Below are positions 1 through 6,761 of a DNA stretch of 34,739 bases, piece after piece; the first letter of the stretch is position 1, and every line of letters begins with the position of its first letter. The notes beneath the pieces were generated by a model, which saw only the letters and a list, made by a program, of their open reading frames with translations, made no database searches and was not told the DNA's origin. The translations under genes were made by a program, and so were the position numbers. Source of the stretch: Akkermansiaceae bacterium (GTDB lineage Bacteria; Verrucomicrobiota; Verrucomicrobiia; Verrucomicrobiales; Akkermansiaceae); assembly GCA_903934285.1 (NCBI GenBank), contig CAIZNN010000110.1:1-34739 (forward strand). The letters are read 5' to 3'.

Positions 1-60
1 GGCGGGGGCGGCGGGGGCGGCGGGGGCTGCGGGGGCTGCGGGGGCGGCGGGGGCGGCGGG
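1..60 (-). repeat. Ala-Ala-Pro coding microsatellite (9-nt unit)
   Basis: A run of about six near-identical 9-nt units (CCCGCCGCC or CCCGCAGCC on the minus strand) encodes (A-A-P)n at the window edge, inside the alpha-2-macroglobulin-like gene. The full length is unknown because it continues out of the window. Such a tract is a candidate for slippage-driven length change of the linker. Confidence 0.75.
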
Positions 61-654
61 CTTGTGACCGCGGGCGGCCCAAGGGCGGTAGTTGGGATTA
101 TCGGTGCCGGTGCGGGCGAGGGTGGCTTGGGCGAGTTTGGCGGCGACCTTTTGGCCGGACTTAGAGGCGAAGGCAACAAAGGGGGTGGCGGTGGCCGCCG
201 CGACATCGTCATTGAAAAAGACCAGCCACTCGGCGGTGGCCGGCGAGAATTGCTCGGACCAGCGGTCATGGGTGGTGGCCGATCTGGCTTGGAACGGCTC
301 GCTGGCACAAGAGGCGAAGGTGCCGGCGGGGATCGGGGATTCGTCGAGATGGTGTTGGTTTTGGGCGATGCCAAACTGATAGGTGGTGCCCATGGCGGGG
401 ACCTCGTCGGGGACGAATTGGGCGATGTTCTGGGCTTTCCAGATGAGTTTGCCGGGCAGCGGCGGGCTGACTTCAAGCCAGGTGTTGGCCACGGTGGCAC
501 CGAGGGCGGTGGGCGGGGTGACGGGCAGGTCGAAGATCACCTGGATATCGCATTCCGGAGTGATCTCCGGGGTGGAAACCAGCAACCGGGGGGCGGCGGA
601 GGAACTGAGTGCGAGGGCCAAAGTCGCTGCGAGGGCGGTGCCGAGCGTTTTCAT
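1..654 (-). CDS. Alpha-2-macroglobulin-like secreted protein, N-terminal part (partial)
   Basis: The frame stays open from an ATG at 654-652 to the window edge, giving 218 codons and no stop, so the C-terminal part is missing. Residues 1 to about 21 form a signal peptide (MKTLGTALAATLALALSSSAA) followed by mature sequence. The next ~100 residues contain phrases such as TPECDIQVIFDLPV, EVSPPLPGKLIW and QFVPDEVPAMGTTYQFGI. These look like the first beta-sandwich domain of bacterial alpha-2-macroglobulin family proteins, which are large periplasmic or surface protease traps. The last ~20 codons before the edge are a low-complexity Ala-Ala-Pro repeat (positions 1-60), probably a linker. The thioester region that would prove the family lies outside the window, so the assignment rests on N-terminal resemblance only. 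An Ig-like surface protein of another family is the alternative. The gene sits 103 bp after the MFS gene on the same strand. Confidence 0.5.
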   Translation of the reverse strand, partial: MKTLGTALAATLALALSSSAAPRLLVSTPEITPECDIQVIFDLPVTPPTALGATVANTWLEVSPPLPGKLIWKAQNIAQFVPDEVPAMGTTYQFGIAQNQHHLDESPIPAGTFASCASEPFQARSATTHDRWSEQFSPATAEWLVFFNDDVAAATATPFVAFASKSGQKVAAKLAQATLARTGTDNPNYRPWAARGHKPAAPAAPAAPAAPAAPAAPA

Positions 655-757
655 AATCGAACAGGCTTGTGCCTTATGTGGGGGATACGTATGCTTTCCG
701 CCACAAAATGCAAGTTCTGATTGCCCCATGATTACCACTGAGAGCACTGAGTTCTGA

Positions 758-2164
758 TCACCTCGGGCCATCGTCGAGGCGCAGCGGCGCGAGGTGGGTG
801 TCGCGTTGCAGGAAGCGCATGCCGGCGAGCCAGAATCCGCCGGCCACCACGAACATCACGCCGACCACCACGAAGGCGGTGGTCATGCTGTAGCGGTCAC
901 TGATGATGCCGATAATGACCGGCGAGATGACATCGCCGAAGGCGTGGATGACGAAGATGTTGAGTGCAAAGGCAGTGGCGCGGACCGACGGATGGGTGAC
1001 GTTGGCAAGGATGGTGTTGGTTGGGCCGGTGTTGAAAAACAGGCAGAAGCAGGCCAGAAACAGCCACAGCCAAATCCAGTTGAATCCCGCGGTGACGGTG
1101 AGCAGCATGAACGGAAAGCCCGCCACCATCGCGATGCCCGACACCAGGAAATAGGACCCGCTGCAGCGTGGGCGCAGTCGGTCGCCCACAATCCCCCCCA
1201 GCAACGTCGCCGAGAGCCCCGCCACGATGGTGATGACGCCGAAGATCATCGTCGCCGCCTCCGGGGCGCCGGGTTTCATGCTCAGAAAATAGGGCATCCA
1301 AAACGCGATACCGCCGATGGCAAAGGTCATCGCCGTCATGCCCAGCGTGCAGAAAACGTAGGACGGGGTGCGCAGCAAAATGGCGTAATCGCGCCAGCCG
1401 GGTTTGCGCGACACCACGCCATGCGCCAAATCCGCCTGGCCGCGCGCCGGATCGGGCATGCGGAAACTGCGCAGGCCTAACAAAACCCCCGGCACCACCA
1501 CGAGCAAAAACGCCCAGCGCCAACTCTCGGCCGGCGCGCCGAGCACGCGCTGGCCCCAGGCGCCGATGCCGGAGCGTGCCACGGCGTCGCCGAGCACATA
1601 GCCCAGCGCGCTGCCCACGGGGATGGCCATGTAGAACCAGGCCAACACCTGGCCGCGGACCTTTACCGGATAGAGATCGGCGATCACGGTGGGTGCCACC
1701 GGCCCGTAGGCCGCCTCGCCGATGCCAACAAAACACCGCGTCGTCAACAACATGAAGAAGCCGGTGGCCAGACCCGAACCGCCGCTGGCCACACTCCACA
1801 GCATCACCCCAACACCGATGAGCATCCAGCGCGAATGCCGCTCGGCGAGTTTGCCGAAAACCGGCGCGCCTATCATGTACACCACCATGAACGCCATCGA
1901 TAACACGCCCACCAACGCGTTTTCCGGCTTGAAACCCAGGTGGCTCTGACACCAGCCGAGCAAGGCGTTGAGCGTCGCGTCGCCGCCGGTGCCGTCCTTG
2001 CCGAAGAAGGTCTCCTTGACCTGCGGCACGACCGCCGCCAACACCTGGCGGTCGATGTAGTTGAATAGGTTGATGAGCAGCAGCAGCAGCAACGCCGAGC
2101 GCGCGCCGGGAAACGACGCGGCGCGGCCGGCGGCCACCGCGGATGATGTTAGATCGGGTTTCAT
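758..2164 (-). CDS. Spinster-like major facilitator superfamily transporter
   Basis: 468 residues, a normal MFS length, with about 12 hydrophobic segments. After a polar N-terminus of ~24 residues, the first helix carries NLFNYIDRQVLAAVVPQVK, and helices 4 to 5 carry GIGEAAYGPVAPTVIADLYP. These phrases are typical of the Spinster (Spns) branch of MFS, known for transport of sphingolipid-like or other lipophilic molecules; the bacterial substrates are largely unknown. A ~40-residue insert after helix 1 (about residues 50-80) forms an extracytoplasmic loop with a WCQ motif. Its ATG overlaps the TGA of the YihY gene by 4 nt (ATGA), which implies translational coupling. It contains a rare TTA leucine codon inside a TTGTTAG heptamer at 1477-1483. 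The MFS call is secure; the substrate cannot be read from the sequence. Confidence 0.88.
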   Translation of the reverse strand: MKPDLTSSAVAAGRAASFPGARSALLLLLLINLFNYIDRQVLAAVVPQVKETFFGKDGTGGDATLNALLGWCQSHLGFKPENALVGVLSMAFMVVYMIGAPVFGKLAERHSRWMLIGVGVMLWSVASGGSGLATGFFMLLTTRCFVGIGEAAYGPVAPTVIADLYPVKVRGQVLAWFYMAIPVGSALGYVLGDAVARSGIGAWGQRVLGAPAESWRWAFLLVVVPGVLLGLRSFRMPDPARGQADLAHGVVSRKPGWRDYAILLRTPSYVFCTLGMTAMTFAIGGIAFWMPYFLSMKPGAPEAATMIFGVITIVAGLSATLLGGIVGDRLRPRCSGSYFLVSGIAMVAGFPFMLLTVTAGFNWIWLWLFLACFCLFFNTGPTNTILANVTHPSVRATAFALNIFVIHAFGDVISPVIIGIISDRYSMTTAFVVVGVMFVVAGGFWLAGMRFLQRDTHLAPLRLDDGPR

Positions 2165-3063
2165 TCGTCTTCCGGGTCTTCGTGCCAGAGGATGCCGGCA
2201 TTGGCGTTGCGTTGGAGATCGGCGATGACCTGGGCGCCAAGCAGCAGGATCAAGGCGACCGCCTCCAAGGTGAGAAGGACGATGATGATGGTGGCCATCG
2301 ACCCGTAGATCGCGTTGACCATCGAAATGCTAGTGTAATAGGCGACCAACAAATGGCGGGTGATTTCCCACAGGATCGCGGCGGTGAGGCCGCCGGACAG
2401 GGCGCGGCGGAACGACACCCGCGCCACCGGCATGATCTTGTACAGCAGCGTGAAAAGCAGGACCAGGCCGAGCACTCCTGTTAGATAGATGATGAGGCCG
2501 AGGTAATTGTGCATGAGCGCATCGATTTGCGGAAACGGGTGGCGCACCTGGCTTTGTGCGTCGATGATGGCATTGGCGGAAGTGACCAGGATCAGGCCGC
2601 CCGCGACAATGAGGATGAACAGATAGGGCATCAGCGCCGAGATCCAGAACTTCCGTTTCAAGGTCGGCAGCGGCCGGTGGAAGATGATGGCGATGGAGTC
2701 CTCAAGCACCCGGAATGCCATCGAACTGAAAAAGAGCAACACCAGCACGCCGATCCAGCCGACGAGTTTGCGGTTTTGCAGGAAGCCTTCGAGCACCTCG
2801 GCGAGAGTGGCGGTGAAGCCGGGCGCGATGAGGGCGACCTCTGCGGTGAGGGTTTCCATCAGGATGCGCTGCTCAAAGAAATGCGAGAACACCACCATCA
2901 ACACCGCCGATAGCGGGATGAGCGAGAGCATCATGTTATAGGCCACTGCCCCGGTTAGCAGCAACCCGTGATTGCGCAGGAAAAAATCCCGCAGCACCCG
3001 GCTCGCGAAGCGCAGCACTTGCACTGCCAGCAGATGGGATGTTGGGCGACCGCGCATGAGCAT
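2161..3063 (-). CDS. YihY/BrkB family inner-membrane protein
   Basis: 300 residues with six predicted membrane helices. The family signature is visible near the N-terminus (LLTGAVAYNMMLSLIPLSAV, about residues 36-55) and in the last helix (YGSMATIIIVLLTLEAVALI, followed by LLLGAQ), close to the C-terminus. This is the UPF0761/YihY family, once misnamed RNase BN and related to the Bordetella BrkB factor. It is an integral membrane protein whose biochemical role is not settled. It starts 17 bp after the lipoprotein gene and overlaps the MFS start by 4 nt, so the three genes are probably co-transcribed. The ATG at 3063 gives MLMRG; a second ATG two codons later is an equally plausible start. Confidence 0.88.
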   Translation of the reverse strand: MLMRGRPTSHLLAVQVLRFASRVLRDFFLRNHGLLLTGAVAYNMMLSLIPLSAVLMVVFSHFFEQRILMETLTAEVALIAPGFTATLAEVLEGFLQNRKLVGWIGVLVLLFFSSMAFRVLEDSIAIIFHRPLPTLKRKFWISALMPYLFILIVAGGLILVTSANAIIDAQSQVRHPFPQIDALMHNYLGLIIYLTGVLGLVLLFTLLYKIMPVARVSFRRALSGGLTAAILWEITRHLLVAYYTSISMVNAIYGSMATIIIVLLTLEAVALILLLGAQVIADLQRNANAGILWHEDPEDE

Positions 3064-3080
3064 GCCACAGCGTATAAGAG

Positions 3081-3659
3081 CTAGCCCTCCTTGGCAGGAC
3101 GCGGCTCGATTGGCGGCACCGGTTCGGCCGCGGGTCCTGCGGGCGTTGGCGCCGCGGGCGCTTCCGGATCAATAACTGTTGGGATCGCGCCTTCCGGCGG
3201 CGCGGCGGCCGGGTCCACGGCAGGTAGCGGCGCGTCGGCGCCGGCACCCGGCAGTGGCGGATAGACCTGGAATTCGCCGGGCGAGGCCGGGGCCGGGGGC
3301 GGGCGGAGATTGGGATTTTCCACCATGACGGCGGGCACAAAGCCGACTTCACCGGAATTATCGAGTTCCACTTGCAGATAGCTGCCCGCGACGCGGATGA
3401 CTTTCATGTGGGTGTCGCGGATCAGGACTTTATCGGCGTCGGCGTCGCCTTTCGGCAGTTGTTTGAAAAACGCGGTGTTGTCCATCGCTGCGCGGACATG
3501 GTCGCCGGGCTTGATCCCGTCCTGGGCGTCGGCCAATTTGATGCCGCCACCCGGCGGCAGCAGCGGATTGAAGTCACTGCTGGAAATCGGCGCATTCATG
3601 CTTTCACAGGCGGTAAGAGCAAGCGCGACGACAGCAGACAAGAGCGGGATAGGCTTCAT
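3081..3659 (-). CDS. Lipoprotein with SH3-like region and Pro/Ala-rich tail
   Basis: 192 residues from the ATG at 3659. I prefer this start to one seven codons upstream because it gives a clean lipoprotein signal: MKPIPLLSAVVALALTAC with lipobox LTAC (Cys about 18). The mature N-terminus is followed by a compact domain (about residues 45-115). It contains KPGDHVRAAMDNTAFF, a lysine and aspartate rich turn, and VAGSYLQVELDNSGEVGFVP, which resembles bacterial SH3-like folds. The last ~75 residues are dominated by proline, alanine and glutamate, as in a periplasmic spacer. It lies between panD and the YihY gene on the same strand. The role is unknown: likely a membrane-anchored envelope protein. 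Upstream is a short direct repeat of AATTGTGT (about 3669-3683). Confidence 0.7.
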   Translation of the reverse strand: MKPIPLLSAVVALALTACESMNAPISSSDFNPLLPPGGGIKLADAQDGIKPGDHVRAAMDNTAFFKQLPKGDADADKVLIRDTHMKVIRVAGSYLQVELDNSGEVGFVPAVMVENPNLRPPPAPASPGEFQVYPPLPGAGADAPLPAVDPAAAPPEGAIPTVIDPEAPAAPTPAGPAAEPVPPIEPRPAKEG

Positions 3660-3739
3660 AGAAGACCACACAATTGACACAATTCGTGCCAGGCGTCAAC
3701 GCCATTCCCAACAAAAATCAGCCGGGCCAAGGCAAAAAC

Positions 3740-4087
3740 TCAGCGCCCGGCACGGATCACGTGATTGGTCTCGTCGAGCACGATTTTCTTAGCCAGCACC
3801 GGGGCTTGTGACAACCCGAACGCCATGATGGCGACGCGTTCGCCTTTCTTGATGCGGTGTGCGGCGCCGCCGTTGATAATGATCCGGCCGGTGCCGGGGG
3901 CGCCGGGTTGCACGTAGGTTTCGAGGCGGTTGCCCGAGGTGATGGATGCCACCAAGACTTTCTCCCCCTCCCACAGCCCGGCCGCCTCCATCAGGTCGGT
4001 GGGGATTTCAATGCTGCCTTCATAATCCACATCGGCGGCGGTGATCATCGCACGGTGGATCTTGGATTTGAGAACTTGGTGAAACAT
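3740..4087 (-). CDS. panD: Aspartate 1-decarboxylase proenzyme
   Basis: 115 residues, the standard length. PanD converts L-aspartate to beta-alanine in pantothenate and coenzyme A synthesis. It is made as a proenzyme and self-cleaves at Gly24-Ser25 to create the pyruvoyl cofactor; here the cleavage site is intact in DYEGSIEIP. Lys9, Arg54 and Tyr58 (SGNRLETY), which in the characterised enzyme contact substrate or take part in catalysis, are also present, as is the NGGAAH turn. The gene is the first of the minus-strand cluster and is divergent from the CAP-domain genes, with 119 bp between the two start codons. No panB or panC is visible nearby. Confidence 0.96.
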   Translation of the reverse strand: MFHQVLKSKIHRAMITAADVDYEGSIEIPTDLMEAAGLWEGEKVLVASITSGNRLETYVQPGAPGTGRIIINGGAAHRIKKGERVAIMAFGLSQAPVLAKKIVLDETNHVIRAGR

Positions 4088-4206
4088 GCCGCACCAACCA
4101 ACCCCCGCCGCGCGCCAACGTCAAGCGTGGAAAAAAATTTCGGTGTTGCCGCACTTGCGCCTTGTGGCGGCTGCCGGCGGGCATAAGCTCGCTGCGCTCC
4201 GAAGCT

Positions 4207-5283
4207 ATGAATCGATTGCTGTATCAACTGTTTTTAGGCGTGATGGTGATGTCGATGTTGCACGCGCAGGAGGCGGGGCCGACGGCGGAATTCAAGCTGC
4301 GGGTCAACCCATGGATGGTGTCGGTGGACACGGCCAAGCGCAAGGCCGCCTACCGGGCGTGGCTGCAACTCGGGCCCGAGTGGTTGCCCGAATACCGCAA
4401 GGCGCTGGCCGCCGCCGCCAACTATCACGCGACGAAACTCAATGAATTGGCCGGGCCGCGGGTGGCCGCCAATCCCTACGCCGCCCATCAGGAGGTGGCC
4501 AGGCAACTCGATGAGGAGCGGCCGCGGGTGATGGCATTGATCAAGACTGATTGGCACAAGGATCCGGCCAAAATCCAGATGCTGCGCGCGGAAGTGGCCA
4601 AAGTGGAGCAACTTTGGGCCCACGCCAACCGTCTCGCCGCCGCCGATACCAGGCGCATCGATGCGACCCTCAACGCCAGCGTCGGCGGCATGATGGAAGT
4701 GGCGCGCGAATTGGAGCGTTTTGACTCAGCCGCGGAAACCATCGCGATGGATGAGCCGACCCTCAAGAGCCACCTGCTCAAAGATCAGGTCAAGGCCGGC
4801 ATCATGCTGCAGCACCGCGCGCGCTTCGAACTTACCCGCAACCAAGCCACCGAGCTCGCTGCCGTCGAAAAGGCCAACGCCTCACCCGGCCAGTGGGCCA
4901 CGGCCCCAATCAAAAATTTCACCACCCGGCTCAATCGTGAGCGCGCCATCATGGGCCTCAAGCCGCTGCGGTTGGAAGAACACCTCGCCACGGCCGCCCG
5001 CGGCCATAGCGAAGACATGGTGCGGCTCAATTTCTTCGACCATACCTCGCCGGTGCCGGGCAAGAGCAGCCCGGCAGAGCGCGCCCGCTTGGCTGGCTTC
5101 ACCGGCCCCGGCACCGGGGAAAACATCTATTACGCCACCAAGGCCACCTTCGACTCCGCCTATCAAGCTTGGTTCGGCTCGGACGGCCACCGGTTCAACA
5201 TGTTTGGCGGCGAATGGAATGTCGCCGGCGTCGGCGTCGTCGGGACCCACTGGACGTTGATGCCCGGCCAGACCGCAGGCTGA
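4207..5283 (+). CDS. Secreted CAP (SCP/PR-1) domain protein, copy 1
   Basis: 358 residues from the ATG at 4207, chosen because it begins a good signal peptide (MNRLLYQLFLGVMVMSMLHAQ) and matches the start of the paralogue downstream. Residues about 22-225 are helical and charged, with no family I recognise. Residues about 235-355 form a CAP domain: LNRERAIMGLKPL, ATAARGHSEDM, FFDHTSPVPGK, GTGENIYY and WFGSDGHRFNMF. The two histidines (GHSEDM and DGHR) and the acidic residues around them line the CAP cavity in known structures. CAP proteins are secreted, and bacterial members have poorly defined roles. It is followed after 92 bp by a paralogue of the same length. Confidence is high for the domain and low for any function. 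Confidence 0.85.
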   Translation: MNRLLYQLFLGVMVMSMLHAQEAGPTAEFKLRVNPWMVSVDTAKRKAAYRAWLQLGPEWLPEYRKALAAAANYHATKLNELAGPRVAANPYAAHQEVARQLDEERPRVMALIKTDWHKDPAKIQMLRAEVAKVEQLWAHANRLAAADTRRIDATLNASVGGMMEVARELERFDSAAETIAMDEPTLKSHLLKDQVKAGIMLQHRARFELTRNQATELAAVEKANASPGQWATAPIKNFTTRLNRERAIMGLKPLRLEEHLATAARGHSEDMVRLNFFDHTSPVPGKSSPAERARLAGFTGPGTGENIYYATKATFDSAYQAWFGSDGHRFNMFGGEWNVAGVGVVGTHWTLMPGQTAG

Positions 5284-5375
5284 GCGCGCCCCCAGCCGCG
5301 GGAAGCTTCCCGGCATTTTCGCTTGTGCCGCGGCAGGCAGCGGACGTATGCTGCGCCTGTTCCCAGCTTACGTTT

Positions 5376-6452
5376 ATGAATCGCTGCGCATTGCAACTAA
5401 CCTTGGGCTTGCTGGTCATGTCGCCACTGCTGGCGCAAGACAGTGGGCCGTCGACAGAATTCAAACAACGGGCCAGCCAGTGGATGGTGTCAACCGCTGG
5501 GGCGAAGCGCAAGGCCGCCTACCGGTCGTGGCTCCAACTCGGCCCGGAAGCACTGCCCGCCTACCGCCAGGCGCTCGCCAGCGCCGCGAGCTATCACTCG
5601 ACGCATCTTGATCAACTGGTCCGTGGCCAAGCGGCAACTCCCAATCCCTACGCCGCTCATCAGGAGCAGGCCAAACAACTCGACGAGGAACGGGTGCGGG
5701 TGATGGCGTTGCTCAAGACCGATTGGAAAAAAGACCCGGCCAAAATCGCCATGTTGCGCGACGAAATGGTGCAACTAACAAAACTCTCGAACCGGGTCAA
5801 CCACCTCGCCGCCGCCGATACCAAGCGCTTCGATCTGGCACTCGACGCGCTGGTGGGCGGCATGATGGAAGTGACGCGCGAATTGGAGCGCTTTGACAGC
5901 GCCGCGGAAACCGCCGCGATGGATGATGCCGAGCTCAAGGCGCACCTGCTGCAAGCGCAGGTGGAGGGTTGCCTGCTGCCCGCACAACAGGGCCGCTTCG
6001 AACTCACCCGCAAACACAGCGCCGCCCTCGCCGCAGCCGAAACGGCCAACGCCGCTCTCGACCACTGGGCCACCGCCGCCATGAAAAATTTTGCCACTCT
6101 CCTCAACTCGCAGCGCTGCGTCATGGGACTCACCCCGTTGCTGCTCGAAGAAAAACTAGCCGCCGCCACGCGCGGCCACAGTGAGGACATGGCGCGACTC
6201 GGGTTCTTCGCCCATAATTCGCCGGTGCCGGGCAAGACCACCCCATGGGACCGCGCCCGCCTCGCCGGCTTCCAGGGCAGTGGCACCGGTGAAAACATCT
6301 ACACCGGCTCGCCAAACTTCGAGGCCGCCTATCAGGCCTGGTTCGGCTCGGACGGCCACCGCTTCATCATGTTTGGCGATGGCTGCAATGTCCTCGGCGT
6401 CGGCATTGCCGGGGTCATCTGGACGATGATGACCGGCAGGACCAGCGGCTGA
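5376..6452 (+). CDS. Secreted CAP (SCP/PR-1) domain protein, copy 2
   Basis: 358 residues, the same length as the gene upstream and alignable from start to stop with only compensating one-residue gaps; identity is roughly 60% by eye. The frame is open further upstream, but the ATG at 5376 gives the signal peptide MNRCALQLTLGLLVMSPLLAQ and matches copy 1, so the longer start is rejected. The CAP motifs are LNSQRCVMGLTPL, AATRGHSEDM, FFAHNSPVPGK, GTGENIYT and WFGSDGHRFIMF. The Asp of copy 1's FFDH is Ala here (FFAH), so the putative metal or ligand cavity differs. The pair is a tandem duplication that has diverged for some time. Its function is unknown. Confidence 0.85.
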   Translation: MNRCALQLTLGLLVMSPLLAQDSGPSTEFKQRASQWMVSTAGAKRKAAYRSWLQLGPEALPAYRQALASAASYHSTHLDQLVRGQAATPNPYAAHQEQAKQLDEERVRVMALLKTDWKKDPAKIAMLRDEMVQLTKLSNRVNHLAAADTKRFDLALDALVGGMMEVTRELERFDSAAETAAMDDAELKAHLLQAQVEGCLLPAQQGRFELTRKHSAALAAAETANAALDHWATAAMKNFATLLNSQRCVMGLTPLLLEEKLAAATRGHSEDMARLGFFAHNSPVPGKTTPWDRARLAGFQGSGTGENIYTGSPNFEAAYQAWFGSDGHRFIMFGDGCNVLGVGIAGVIWTMMTGRTSG

Positions 6453-6549
6453 ACGATGGCCTTTCCCATCAATTGCTCCGCGTTAATTGCTTAGGCATTG
6501 CGCGGGCCGGCCGGCGCCACTGATGGTCGCCGCGTCGGCGGGAGATCCG

Positions 6550-6718
6550 CCGGACTCTTCGGGAAGCCCGTTTGCACGGGCAGGAAATCGATGGGGAATC
6601 CGGTGCCCCGCCAACCACACCACGCACGGTGCGGTCGACGGCATTCCGGAGCGGTATCGCCACTGTGATTTTTTGTTGTACCAACAGCAAAAACAGCCAG
6701 AGCACCAGCCTGAGGGGA
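6550..6718 (+). promoter_or_regulatory. Cobalamin (B12) riboswitch
   Basis: Several conserved blocks of the cobalamin riboswitch appear in the right order. They are a GCCCG/CGGGC hairpin (about 6566-6581), an A-rich joint leading to GGGGAATCCGGTG (6593-6605), and a variable arm. Next come GCATTCCGGAGCGG (about 6641-6654) and CGCCACTGTGA (about 6658-6668), then a B12-box-like AGCCAGAGCACCAGCCTG (6694-6711). It ends about 45 nt before the ATG of a BtuB-like receptor, the classical target, where bound adenosylcobalamin or another corrinoid represses expression. A short GTCTG/CAGAC hairpin (6729-6745) lies between the aptamer and the start codon and may belong to the expression platform. The boundaries are approximate because P1 could not be paired with confidence. 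Confidence 0.8.
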
Positions 6719-6761
6719 CGTTTCATCCGTCTGCGATCTACAGACCATTGAATGCTAACAA

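Noticed and set aside
897-2240. 447-codon minus-strand frame overlapping the MFS gene
   Set aside because: It lies out of frame with a clear 12-helix transporter and has no hydrophobic pattern of its own.
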